Shown piece by piece: positions 54,574 to 62,994 of a stretch of DNA of 64,000 nt. Source of the stretch: Thermosipho ferrireducens (GTDB lineage: Bacteria > Thermotogota > Thermotogae > Thermotogales > Fervidobacteriaceae); contig NZ_CP071446.1 of assembly GCF_017358165.1 (NCBI RefSeq), positions 558,001 through 622,000 of the forward strand, read 5' to 3'. Position 1 is the first letter of the stretch; each line of letters begins with the position of its first letter. A program made the position numbers and the translations under genes. The notes below the pieces were generated by a model. That model was not told the origin of the DNA, ran no database searches, and saw only the letters and a list, made by a program, of their open reading frames with translations.

Positions 54574-56442
54574 ATGACTAATAGGGAAATTATAATTGTT
54601 AGTGATGAAGAAATAGATAATGTTGAAAAAATACTGTTTCCACAGGGTGGATATTTTGGAAAGGAAGAAAAGAAAATAATAAAATGTTTTGATAGATCTA
54701 TTGATATAGTAGCTGCACCTGGAAGTGGTAAAACAACAGTTTTGTTGGCAAAATTAATAATACTATTAAATAGAATACCACTTCCTGATAGAAAAGGTAT
54801 TTGCGTACTGACTCATACAAATGTTGCTATTAACGAAATTAAAAATAAACTAGGAGAGAAAAGTAAAATATTATTTGATTATCCTAATTTTTTTGGAACT
54901 ATTCAAAAGTTTGTGGATAAATTTTTAGCAATACCTATGTATAAGTATATGTTTAAAAAGAATTTAAGAGCTATAGATGACATGATGTATAAAAAAGCAA
55001 TAGAAAAACTTTTTAATTCAAAAGAATATAAGAGTTTGCATGTGAGTTTAGAAAAAAGATTTGGAAGTAAATGGAATGAAAAAATAAAAGCATTAGTAAA
55101 AGTAAAAATTAAAGTAAAAGGAGACGGAAATATAGAATTAAAAATTTTTAAAAAGAGAAATCCAGGTAAGGAAACCCCCACATATGAGCAAACAAAAGAG
55201 CTTTTGTGGAAAAAACTAATAAAAGAAAATGGAATTTTAAAATACGAATTAGCTTATTCTTTTGCAAATGCATACATAGATAAATTTCCAATCTTAAAAG
55301 ATTATTTCTTAAATAGATTTAAATACGTTTTTATTGATGAAATGCAAGATACCAGAAAGTATCAAATAGATATTTTAAATAGAATTTTTGATGATACGAA
55401 AGTTACGATCCAAAGATTTGGAGATCCAAATCAAGCTATTTTTAATGATGAGGATGACAGTGGAGGTATAGAATGGAAAGTAAAAGAAAAGCCAATGTAT
55501 ATATCATCAAGTAAAAGATTCGGTAAAAATATAGCATTTTTTGTAAATAATTTAAAAACAAAAAGCGGGTTTGAAATAACAGGAAATGATAAAATTGATT
55601 CTTTTAAACCACACATTATTATTTTTGATGATAACAGTATTGATAAAGTCCTTGATAAATTTGTCGATTTAATAAAAACGTATGACTTGGAAAGCGAAGG
55701 GAAAATTTTTAAAGCAATTGGTTGGAGGAAAAGTACTGATAATGATAAAGGGTTAACAATAAGATCATATTATTCTGAATTTGAAAAAAGCACATATGCT
55801 TCTATGAAAAGTAACAAAGTTGTAAACTTATTTGATGCCATAATAAATAGCATTATGGATTTTTTAAAAGACAATAGTAATATTTTCAATGATATTAGCA
55901 AAAAAAACGTAATATATTTTCTAGAAGAAAACTATAATGATTTTTATACTCAATTAAGAAAAAATTGTATAAATTGGTATTTTAGATACAAGGATACTAC
56001 CGAGAATATAGTTGAAGAGATTTATAACTTTATCAATAGAGGACTTTTTAAGCAACTTGGTATTTTAGAAGTTAAGAATTTTAGAGAGATACTTAAAGAG
56101 CACATGAAAAAATTGATGTCTGTAAAGAAAAATGAAAATAAATATACCAGGGATGACATAAAAGTGTTTATTGATACAGTTCACGGTGTAAAAGGTGAGA
56201 CACATACTGCTACACTGTATTTAGAAACTTTTTTTAAGAAAAAAACTGACATCGAAAGGATATTAGAGTACTTGTTCAATAATAAAAAAAGTAGTAGTAG
56301 TAAAGATATTTTAGAAAAAACATTAAGAGTAGTTTATGTAGGTATAAGTCGGCCTAAAAAATTACTTTGTATTGCTGTACATAAGAATACTATTGAAAAT
56401 TATAAAGAGAAAATTGATAATTGTGAAATAATAGAACTGTAG
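54574..56442 (+). CDS. gajB: UvrD-like helicase, GajB-like
   Basis: 622 residues from ATG 54574, after GAGGGTGA. DIVAAPGSGKTTVLLAKLIILL is motif I, VLTHTNVAINEIKNKL motif Ia, YVFIDEMQDTRKYQIDIL motif II, FGDPNQAIF motif III, SSSKRFG motif IV, VFIDTVHGVKGETHTATLYL motif V and LRVVYVGISRPKKLLCIAV motif VI. All superfamily 1 motifs are present. It starts four bases after the GajA stop, so this is a Gabija pair. It is longer than typical GajB by about 120 residues. Confidence 0.88.
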   Translation: MTNREIIIVSDEEIDNVEKILFPQGGYFGKEEKKIIKCFDRSIDIVAAPGSGKTTVLLAKLIILLNRIPLPDRKGICVLTHTNVAINEIKNKLGEKSKILFDYPNFFGTIQKFVDKFLAIPMYKYMFKKNLRAIDDMMYKKAIEKLFNSKEYKSLHVSLEKRFGSKWNEKIKALVKVKIKVKGDGNIELKIFKKRNPGKETPTYEQTKELLWKKLIKENGILKYELAYSFANAYIDKFPILKDYFLNRFKYVFIDEMQDTRKYQIDILNRIFDDTKVTIQRFGDPNQAIFNDEDDSGGIEWKVKEKPMYISSSKRFGKNIAFFVNNLKTKSGFEITGNDKIDSFKPHIIIFDDNSIDKVLDKFVDLIKTYDLESEGKIFKAIGWRKSTDNDKGLTIRSYYSEFEKSTYASMKSNKVVNLFDAIINSIMDFLKDNSNIFNDISKKNVIYFLEENYNDFYTQLRKNCINWYFRYKDTTENIVEEIYNFINRGLFKQLGILEVKNFREILKEHMKKLMSVKKNENKYTRDDIKVFIDTVHGVKGETHTATLYLETFFKKKTDIERILEYLFNNKKSSSSKDILEKTLRVVYVGISRPKKLLCIAVHKNTIENYKEKIDNCEIIEL

Positions 56443-56443
56443 G

Positions 56444-57304
56444 TTGGAACTATTTTACTATTTAAAGAATGAAGCAAAGAAAGTCTTAATTAAAATCAAA
56501 GAATTAAACCAGGAAATATTATCAGAACTTTCAGAAATAGAAATATCAATTAAGATTTCTTCAGAAAAATTTAAAAAAGCTATCGATAAAGTAGTTGAAG
56601 GAGAATTAGAAGCTGCTTTGGAGAAAATTGCCATGTATTTTATCCCCAGGAAAGATGAAACATTGGAATTGTTAAAAGATATATTAAAAAAATATCCACT
56701 TTCTTTTTTAATTCCTCGAGAAATTATAGATCATAAAGGACGAATTATTGCAACTGTAGATCCTATACGAGAGGATATTGATGGACATTCAATATTTCAA
56801 ATTCCGCAGAATATGCAAATTAACTCTTTTCTCTTACATGAAACGGTAATTACTTTAAAGAATAAATTTAATTTGAATACTGAAACTGTTGTGGAATATC
56901 TTTATAATTCTCCAATTTTTGAAGATGAAAGAAAAGAGTTTTTTATTAGGGGAATAGGAACATATTTAAATAATGATTATTTAGTTGCTATACACATTTT
57001 AGTTCCGCAAATTGAGGCATTAGTTAGAAATTTAGCCCAAATAATAGGAGTACCTATTTTAACTCAAAATCGTTTTAATGGATTTAATTATAAAACATTA
57101 TATGGTTTATTGAGCGATGAGAAAATAATAGCTGTATTGAGTGAAGATATGTGTTTATATCTAAAGGCTTTATTTACTGATGTCAGAGGTTGGAATATTC
57201 GCAATGATGTGTGTCATGGTATAAGTGATTTACAAAGTTTTAATCAAGTGGTTGCTGATAGAGTGTTTCATGTTTTAATATGTCTTGCGTTGCTTAGAGA
57301 ATAA
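56444..57304 (+). CDS. DUF4209/HEPN-like protein downstream of the Gabija-like pair
   Basis: 286 residues from TTG 56444, one base after the gajB stop. The first half is a charged helical region. The second half has YLVAIHILVPQIEALVRNLAQIIGVP and DVRGWNIRNDVCHGI, where RNDVCH fits the R-x4-H signature of HEPN RNases. This is the DUF4209 pattern. Tight coupling makes it a candidate third component. It could be an RNase effector or an accessory. Confidence 0.72.
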   Translation: MELFYYLKNEAKKVLIKIKELNQEILSELSEIEISIKISSEKFKKAIDKVVEGELEAALEKIAMYFIPRKDETLELLKDILKKYPLSFLIPREIIDHKGRIIATVDPIREDIDGHSIFQIPQNMQINSFLLHETVITLKNKFNLNTETVVEYLYNSPIFEDERKEFFIRGIGTYLNNDYLVAIHILVPQIEALVRNLAQIIGVPILTQNRFNGFNYKTLYGLLSDEKIIAVLSEDMCLYLKALFTDVRGWNIRNDVCHGISDLQSFNQVVADRVFHVLICLALLRE

Positions 57305-57487
57305 TCGTACTTTTCTTTGCTAAAAAAGTTTTAGAAACAACGAGTTGAATGTCTAAAATATAAAAATTTCTTTTAATTGACGTGTATTTTCTAATCTATT
57401 AGAATTTCAAAAGAAGAAAAGTGCTAAGCCTTAAATTTAATTTTTAGATACTAACTACAGATTATATTTAAGTTTAGAGGTGAAAAG
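57305..57487. other. Gap between the HEPN-like and RES genes
   Basis: About 180 bp, AT-rich, no gene, no palindromic repeat. It ends with GAGGTG for the next start. Confidence 0.6.
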
Positions 57488-58720
57488 ATGAATTTAAAAA
57501 AAAGCAAGTATTGTTGTGCAGAATGTTTTAAAGATGAATATATTAAAAAGTTTGTAAAAGAAAAAGGTTTTGAAGGAACTTGCGATGTATGTGGCAGATC
57601 TGAAGTTTCTGTTGCTGATTTTGAGTTAGTTGCTGAGTTTATTATATATGGTTTTAGGAAAGCATATGATATAGTTGAAAATGAAGCGTTCTGGCATCCA
57701 GAGGAAAAAAGATATGCAGATCCTGTTACAGGTAAAGATTCAGGAAAATCGATATTTGATATTTTGTATTATGACGAAAGTATATTTTCAGATGAATTAA
57801 GTGAACCTAAAGCAAAAGAGTTTTTACAAAGGTTAATGGATTCTATTAAACCAAATTTTCGTGAAATGATCAGGGGAGACAATGACTTGTATTCTGATAT
57901 TGAAACTCCAAACTGGATGTTAAAAGATGAGTTATATTATTCAGACAAAGCAAAAGATAAAAAGAAAAAACTATATAATTCGTGGGATGAGTTTAAGAAA
58001 GTTACTAAGTATAGATATAGGTTTTTTGATATGGATAAAGATAAAAAGAGAGAAAAGTTATTGGAAAAACTTAAAATTATATTTAGTAAGCTACGTATTA
58101 ATCTTTTAAAAGGTGAAAGGTTGTTCAGAGCTAGGATTTATAATGATTCTTTAGAAAGTTTGAAAAAGCCAGATGATATTGGTCCAGCACCAGTAGAGAA
58201 AACTAAAAACAATAGATTTAGTCCTACTGGTATATCTTATATGTATTTATCTGGGGATGAAGAAACCTGTATCAAAGAAATTAATCCGCAATTTTTAGAC
58301 AAAGTTATTGTTGGTGAATTTGAATTAAAAAGGAATATAGAAATATTAGATTTAACTGGAAATCCTATAAAAAGCATATTTTGTGAAAATTATGATCACG
58401 ACACAAGAATGCTTATGAACTACTTTGTATACAAATTTTCTGAAGAAATTAGCAAACCAATGAAACCAGATGATAATACAGACATAGAATATGTACCAAC
58501 ACAGGTATTATCTGAATATATTAGAAAACTTGGTTATAAGGGAATAAAATATGAAAGTTCTTTAAACAGAGGTCATTATAATTATGTTTTATTTTTTGGA
58601 CCTAAAAATAGTGAAATAGAGTGTTTTGAAAATTATTTGTGTTTGAAATATTTATACAATTGCGTAATAAAAAGTATTAGTCATGATTATGAACTTGTCC
58701 AGGTTGTTAGTGAAAAATAA
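57488..58720 (+). CDS. RES-domain protein with zinc N-terminus
   Basis: A 410-residue protein. The N-terminus KYCCAECFKDEYIKKF...GTCDVCGRSE has two Cys pairs (HEPN/RES N-terminal type). The C-terminal RES domain has GERLFRARIYNDS (Arg), RFSPTGISYMYLSGDEETCIKEI (Arg, Glu) and YVPTQVLSEYIRKLGYKGIKYESS (Ser). RES proteins are NAD phosphorylase toxins. No classical Xre antitoxin is adjacent, so it is more likely a defence effector. It ends the defence block. Confidence 0.82.
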   Translation: MNLKKSKYCCAECFKDEYIKKFVKEKGFEGTCDVCGRSEVSVADFELVAEFIIYGFRKAYDIVENEAFWHPEEKRYADPVTGKDSGKSIFDILYYDESIFSDELSEPKAKEFLQRLMDSIKPNFREMIRGDNDLYSDIETPNWMLKDELYYSDKAKDKKKKLYNSWDEFKKVTKYRYRFFDMDKDKKREKLLEKLKIIFSKLRINLLKGERLFRARIYNDSLESLKKPDDIGPAPVEKTKNNRFSPTGISYMYLSGDEETCIKEINPQFLDKVIVGEFELKRNIEILDLTGNPIKSIFCENYDHDTRMLMNYFVYKFSEEISKPMKPDDNTDIEYVPTQVLSEYIRKLGYKGIKYESSLNRGHYNYVLFFGPKNSEIECFENYLCLKYLYNCVIKSISHDYELVQVVSEK

Positions 58721-58795
58721 GGAAGTAAATACTTCATGGTGGATTTAATTAAGAAAACTGAAGCAAAACCAAACAAAAAGGTTAGTAAAAAATAA

Positions 58796-59375
58796 CGTTC
58801 CGTAATTACATTCCTCGGAATTACAGGAAAAGAAAAGAGTCATTCCAAGGAGCGAAACGGCAAAGAATACTCCTTCCATGTCATTCCGAGGAGCACATGC
58901 GACGAGGAATCTTATAATTGGCGAGTGTTGGCGAGATTGGCGAGGTTAGTAAAAAAATAAGATTCCTCACATTCGTTCGGAATGACAATAGGGAAAAGAT
59001 CCTTCGCCTTCCTGCTCCTCAGGATGACACCCCCCTCACATGCGTTCGGGATGACAAAAAAATAAGATCCCTCGTCACTTCGTTCCTCGGGATGACATTC
59101 TTTTTTAGTCATTCTGAGCACGGAGTGCAAAGAACCTTGTTCTTTTTGTCATTCCGAGGAGCGCAGCGACGAGGAATCTTAAATTAGCAAGATTAGCGAA
59201 ATTGGCGAGAGTTAGCGAGGTTGGTAAAGGAACAAGAACTTTGGTTGCTGCATTTCTCAGGATGACATGTTTTTCGAAAGGATAATAAGATTCTTCATGC
59301 TTGCGCGTTCAGAATGACAAAAAAGTGATAACAAAAAAACAAGATTCCTCACATGCGTTCGGAATGACAAAAAAT
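58796..59375. repeat. Long palindromic-repeat cluster after the defence block
   Basis: About 580 bp of palindromic units and nonamers in both orientations. 59257-59345 repeats the sequence at 43738-43825 almost exactly. No gene supported. Confidence 0.85.
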
Positions 59376-59419
59376 AAGATCCCCTTATTATATCTGGATA
59401 TAATCAATCCATTTAAAAT

Positions 59420-59449
59420 TTGACTCCGGTGTATCATATATGATACAAT
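59420..59449 (+). promoter_or_regulatory. TAC module 1 promoter with palindromic operator
   Basis: -35 TTGACT (59420-59425) and -10 TACAAT (59444-59449) are 18 bp apart. A perfect 16-bp palindrome, GTATCATATATGATAC (59431-59446), fills the spacer and overlaps the -10. The Xre antitoxin at 59873 is the likely repressor. Confidence 0.75.
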
Positions 59450-59463
59450 AAGGTGGTAAGAAG

Positions 59464-59883
59464 ATGGGACAGTTTTATTGGAAAAGTTATAAACTATATT
59501 ATTTTGATGAAGACAACGGAAAAAATTATGTTCTGGAGTTTTTAGAAACTATTGCAGAAAATGATAAAGCTATCGTAATTGATTTTTTAACTAATTTTGC
59601 CGATAAAATTGACGAGGGAAAAGGTATTCCATCAGAAATGTTTGAGCAAGAGATAATCAAAAAATTAGAATCTTCCAGCGGGCGTCTTTATGAGTATCGT
59701 GCAAGATCCAAAAAGCTTAGAAAAGTGATTCGTATTTATTTCGGGGTTGTAAAACAACATAAAATCATTGTGCTATTATCAGGGCATTTTAAAAAAGGAA
59801 AAAATGAGCAACAAAAAGAGATAAACGACGCCGAAAAACGATTGAAACGATTTATAAGGAGGAGAGAAAGAAATGAGACATGA
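59464..59883 (+). CDS. HigB/Gp49-like RNase toxin, TAC module 1
   Basis: A 139-residue protein. VLEFLETIAENDKAIVIDFLTNFADKIDEG, IIKKLESSSGRLYEYRARSKKLRKVIRIYFGVVKQHKIIVLLSGHFKKGK is the RelE-fold Gp49/HigB pattern, with basic residues for mRNA cleavage and the HxFxKK end. AAGGTGG is upstream of ATG 59464. Toxin first, antitoxin second, SecB-like chaperone third is the known TAC order. It overlaps the antitoxin by 11 bases. Confidence 0.85.
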   Translation: MGQFYWKSYKLYYFDEDNGKNYVLEFLETIAENDKAIVIDFLTNFADKIDEGKGIPSEMFEQEIIKKLESSSGRLYEYRARSKKLRKVIRIYFGVVKQHKIIVLLSGHFKKGKNEQQKEINDAEKRLKRFIRRRERNET

Positions 59884-60367
59884 AGAAGTGAAAAAGATAC
59901 TTTTTGAGAAAAATGAGGAACTAAAAAGACTTTATAATGAAAGGAAACCTTTAATTAACTTCATTCATGAAATAATTGAAATGAGATATAAAAAAAACTT
60001 AAGTCAAGAAGATTTAGCAAATATTTTAGGCACTTCAAGGACTAATATTTCCAGAATAGAAAGAGGAAAGCAAAATTTAAGTTATAAAATGATGTTTAAA
60101 ATTGTCTCTGCACTTGGAGGAGACTTATTTATAACTGCTAAAGGGAATGATGTTATAAAACTGACGGATGAATCAAAAAAGGTTTTAGAGACATTATTGA
60201 AAAGATATAATAAACCCAAAGAACAAATAATAGAAGTATCACTTAAGATGCTTCTGGAGCGCATAAGAAGTTATGAATTAAGTGAAAAAGTTTCACAACC
60301 TGAAATAGAAGGATACATTGATGAGAAGATACCTGAATTGGAGGATGAATTATGCCTGCTAAGTTAA
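59873..60367 (+). CDS. Xre-type HigA antitoxin with chaperone-addiction tail, TAC module 1
   Basis: A 164-residue protein. LINFIHEIIEMRYKKNLSQEDLANILGTSRTNISRIERGKQNLSYKMMFKIVSALGGDL is the helix-turn-helix. The C-terminal 70 residues after it (LTDESKKVLETLLKRYNKPKEQ...EGYIDEKIPELEDEL) are longer than in ordinary HigA. In TAC systems such a tail makes the antitoxin depend on its SecB-like chaperone. The chaperone gene starts 16 bases inside this one. Confidence 0.85.
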   Translation: MRHEEVKKILFEKNEELKRLYNERKPLINFIHEIIEMRYKKNLSQEDLANILGTSRTNISRIERGKQNLSYKMMFKIVSALGGDLFITAKGNDVIKLTDESKKVLETLLKRYNKPKEQIIEVSLKMLLERIRSYELSEKVSQPEIEGYIDEKIPELEDELCLLS

Positions 60368-60795
60368 CTAAGGAGCAGTTAAAAAAGTATTCTGAATTTT
60401 TGAAAGGTCTTGAATTGGAAGATATCTGGGTTAAATCTGATCGGTACACTTTTTATGATGATATGCATAAACCTACACCAGGAAATTTTGATGTTAGAGT
60501 AAGTGTTAAAAAAGATAATACAGAAATAGATGTTGCAAAAGGTAGAGCGATTATGGGGTATGAGATAGTTATATCTGAAAAAGAAAAGATAATATTTAAA
60601 GATGAAATAGACCTGGTTGTGAATCTTCAGATTAGTAAAGATTCGATAGATGAAATTTTTTCGGACAATGCTCTTAAAGAATTTTTCATTGGTAAGCAAC
60701 TTGTAAAAATAACATGGCCATTTATCAGGGAAATTTTTTATACAAATCTTGCACGAGTAGGAATTAGACCAATCATTTTACCTTTTTTGAAATAG
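60352..60795 (+). CDS. SecB-like chaperone, TAC module 1
   Basis: A 147-residue protein. The segment FFIGKQLVKITWPFIREIFYTNLARVGIRPIILPFLK matches the SecB core W-P-x2-R-E and the end of the fold. The middle part (GYEIVISEKEKIIFKDEIDLVVNLQI) gives the beta strands. It is not a housekeeping SecB, as it is coupled to higBA. It would fold or protect the antitoxin. GGAGGATGA serves ATG 60352. Confidence 0.85.
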   Translation: MPAKLTKEQLKKYSEFLKGLELEDIWVKSDRYTFYDDMHKPTPGNFDVRVSVKKDNTEIDVAKGRAIMGYEIVISEKEKIIFKDEIDLVVNLQISKDSIDEIFSDNALKEFFIGKQLVKITWPFIREIFYTNLARVGIRPIILPFLK

Positions 60796-61140
60796 ATAGT
60801 TGTTTCATTCCGAACCCGAAGGGTGAGGAATCTTATAATTAGCGAGATTGGCGAGATTGGCGAGATTAGCGAGGTTAGCAAGATTGGCGAGGTTAGTCCC
60901 CGCGTGTGTCATTCCGAGGAGCGTATGCGACGAGGAATCTTGTATTTAGCGAGAGTTAGCGAGGTTAGTAAGATTAGCGAGATTGGTAAAATAAGATCCT
61001 TCGTCGCTGGCGCTCCTCAGGATGACATCCCCCTCACGTTCGTTCGGAATGACAATAGGGAAAAGATCCTTCGTCTTCCTGCTCTTCAGGATGACAGGAG
61101 AAAGGGTTGTCATTCCTGGGAGCAAAGGATGTGAGGGATC
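60796..61140. repeat. Palindromic repeats and long nonamer runs
   Basis: The nonamer run at about 60839-60895 has six or more units (gcgagattggcgagattgg...). A second run lies at about 60953-60988. Palindromic units in both polarities surround them. Confidence 0.85.
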
Positions 61141-61236
61141 AAGTTTAAAGAGACATCCATCTTTTTGACAGAGACAAAAAGTTAGAAATTACACTCAGCA
61201 GATAGGTATGTGATATAATGATTCTGAGGTGAGAGT

Positions 61237-61464
61237 ATGGAGAAACATACAAAGTATAAATTTACCGTTGTGATTGAGAAAGATGAGAATGGATATTTTG
61301 CATACTGCCCTGAACTTCAGGGATGCTATACTCAGGGAAATACTTATGAAGAAGCAGTTGAGAGCATAAAAGATGCTATAACTTTGCACATTGAAGATAG
61401 ATTGGCAAGCGGTGAAGAAATCCCGAGAGCAGAGAGTGTTTCTTTGACAGTAGTTGAGGTATGA
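61237..61464 (+). CDS. hicB: HicB antitoxin
   Basis: A 75-residue protein. YKFTVVIEKDENGYFAYCPELQGCYTQGNTYEEAVESIKDAITLHIED is the classic HicB fold, a partial RNase-H-like domain. GAGGTGAG serves the ATG and TATAAT is at about 61213-61218. The order is hicB then hicA, as in many Firmicutes-type modules. The hicA start is two bases after the stop. Confidence 0.9.
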   Translation: MEKHTKYKFTVVIEKDENGYFAYCPELQGCYTQGNTYEEAVESIKDAITLHIEDRLASGEEIPRAESVSLTVVEV

Positions 61465-61465
61465 T

Positions 61466-61696
61466 ATGCCCAGGCTACCACGACTAACAGCAAGAGAAAT
61501 AATCCCAATTCTTGAAAGTCATGGGTTTATACTTGTACGTTCAAGTGGTAGTCACCGAATTTACAAGAATTCAGAAGGAAAGCGTGTAACGGTTCCATTT
61601 CACTCCGGAAAGATTTTACATCCCAAGCTGTTGAAAAGCATAATACGAGACATGGGATTAACTGAAAAAGAATTTTTGAAATTACTTAGTAAGTAG
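61466..61696 (+). CDS. hicA: HicA toxin
   Basis: A 76-residue protein, a little longer than many HicA. LTAREIIPILESHGFILVRSSGSHRIYKNSEGKRVTVPFHSGKILHPKLLKSIIRDMGL has the double-stranded RNA binding fold with the catalytic His in GSHRIY. GAGG at 61456 fits ATG 61466. The frame is intact. The toxin is an mRNA interferase, neutralised by HicB. Confidence 0.9.
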   Translation: MPRLPRLTAREIIPILESHGFILVRSSGSHRIYKNSEGKRVTVPFHSGKILHPKLLKSIIRDMGLTEKEFLKLLSK

Positions 61697-61699
61697 CAT

Positions 61700-61870
61700 T
61701 CCTATCGCTGCCTGTATGTCATTAAAAACAAGATTCCTCGCTTTGCTCGGAATGACAAAAAAATAAGATCCCTCGTCACTTTGTTCCTCGGGATGACATT
61801 CCCTTAGCTTTACTCGGAATGACAATAAGGAAAAGCTCCTTCGTCACTGACGTTCCTCAAGATGACAAGA
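61700..61870. repeat. Palindromic-repeat patch
   Basis: Units of the AAGATTCCTCGCTTTGCTCGGAATGACA and GATCCCTCGTCACTTTG... variants, some degraded. No gene. Confidence 0.75.
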
Positions 61871-61885
61871 AAGCGAATGTTAGTA

Positions 61886-62025
61886 AGCTTAAAGAAAAGA
61901 AAAAAATTAAAACAAACAAAAGCCACAGGAAACCCTGTGGTTTTCGTTTTTGTAATTGAGTATGATATAATCCATCTGTTATGTAACTATAATATTACGC
62001 TTGGATTGATGAATTTTGATAACGA
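61886..62025 (+). repeat. Right copy of the terminator-promoter repeat
   Basis: Matches the left copy at 45807-45955 in order and sequence: AAAGAAAAG, the CCACAGG/CCTGTGG terminator at 61923-61950, gtaattgagtatgatataat and attacgcttggattgatgaattt. Similarity ends near 62025. From 62025 to 62165 nothing is supported. Confidence 0.7.
61923..61950 (+). terminator. Rho-independent terminator
   Basis: CCACAGG (61923-61929), loop AAAC, CCTGTGG (61934-61940), then TTTTCGTTTTT. Twin of 45840. Confidence 0.8.
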
Positions 62026-62173
62026 AATTATATGTTTTTTTGGTGAGACGATTTTTTTGAGAAAAGATGGTTTTTGTAGCATCAAAATGTTAAATGTATC
62101 GTTTTGAAAGAAACCGCATATTATAATGTAATAATTGGTTTTAATTATGTTTAATTATAATAATTTGAATATT

Positions 62174-62200
62174 TTGAATATAACACATATGTTATATAAT
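62174..62200 (+). promoter_or_regulatory. TAC module 2 promoter with ATAACA/TGTTAT dyad
   Basis: TTGAAT (62174-62179) and TATAAT (62195-62200) frame the dyad ATAACA-cata-TGTTAT (62180-62195). The layout is the same as in TAC module 1 but with a different operator sequence. Confidence 0.65.
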
Positions 62201-62211
62201 AAGGAGGAGTT

Positions 62212-62611
62212 ATGGGGTATATAAGATACTTTCCAGATGATGAATCCTCTGCTACAAGAAGATTGAAAACGCTGATAGAAAAAAATAAATAAGAATATGT
62301 ATAGAAAATTAAAAGCCAAACTTTTTCAACTGGACAAAATAGGTGCAGACATTGTATACACAATTTTAGAAGAAGAGCAGTGCTTGAGTCATAAAAATAA
62401 GACGATTGTAAGATTAGGAGACAATTTTTATGAATTACGTATACCAAAGCAGAGTAAAGAAGGTGTGTTTAGAGTTTATTTTACAATATTTCCAGATAAT
62501 GAAAGGATAATGATTCTTGATGCAGAGTATAAGACTGAAAAAGAACCCAAAAGATTAAAAGCTGCACAAAACAAATTAGAAAGATTAATAAAGGAGGTTG
62601 GTTGGAAATGA
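62212..62611 (+). pseudogene. HigB/RelE-like toxin of TAC module 2, frameshifted
   Basis: ATG 62212 after AAGGAGGAG opens MGYIRYFPDDESSATRRLKTLIEKNK and stops at 62292. The +1 frame, open from 62276, continues RKLKAKLFQLDKIGADIVYTILEEEQCLSHK...FYELRIPKQSKEGVFRVYFTIFPDNERIMILDAEYKTEKEP to 62611, a RelE/HigB-type fold. Loss of one base in the A7 run (62279-62285) would restore a toxin of about 132 residues. Alternatively, ATG 62297 gives a 104-residue protein. Confidence 0.75.
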
Positions 62612-62994
62612 GAAAATTAAAAGAGTTAATTGAAAATGATGAATTAGACAAATTTGAATTGAGAGCCTTTGATGAAGATGAAGAATATGAAAATTTTCTT
62701 ATAAAGATAGTTTCTCAGATAGTGAAGTTAAGAGTAGAAAAAAGAATTTCACAAAAAGAATTGGCAAAAAAACTTGGAACAAAACAAAGTGCGATTTCAA
62801 GGTTCGAGAACTTCAGTTCTAATCCAACTCTTAAGTTTCTTTTCAAAGTGTTGAAAGCTTTAGATGCGGAAATTGAGATAACCGATAAGAGCAAGGGATA
62901 TGAGAAATATAATATTGTGATTAATGACAAAGAAAGTAACTTTGAAAGATATTATGTAGATTCCATAGAAAAAGTGTGGGAAAGAGTATCATGA
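62608..62994 (+). CDS. Xre-type HigA antitoxin, TAC module 2
   Basis: A 128-residue protein. LIKIVSQIVKLRVEKRISQKELAKKLGTKQSAISRFENFSSNPTLKFLFKVLKALDAEIEI is the helix-turn-helix. The tail (KYNIVINDKESNFERYYVDSIEKVWERVS) is the likely chaperone-dependent part. AAGGAGG upstream fits ATG 62608. The toxin and chaperone genes both overlap it by four bases. Confidence 0.85.
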   Translation: MRKLKELIENDELDKFELRAFDEDEEYENFLIKIVSQIVKLRVEKRISQKELAKKLGTKQSAISRFENFSSNPTLKFLFKVLKALDAEIEITDKSKGYEKYNIVINDKESNFERYYVDSIEKVWERVS

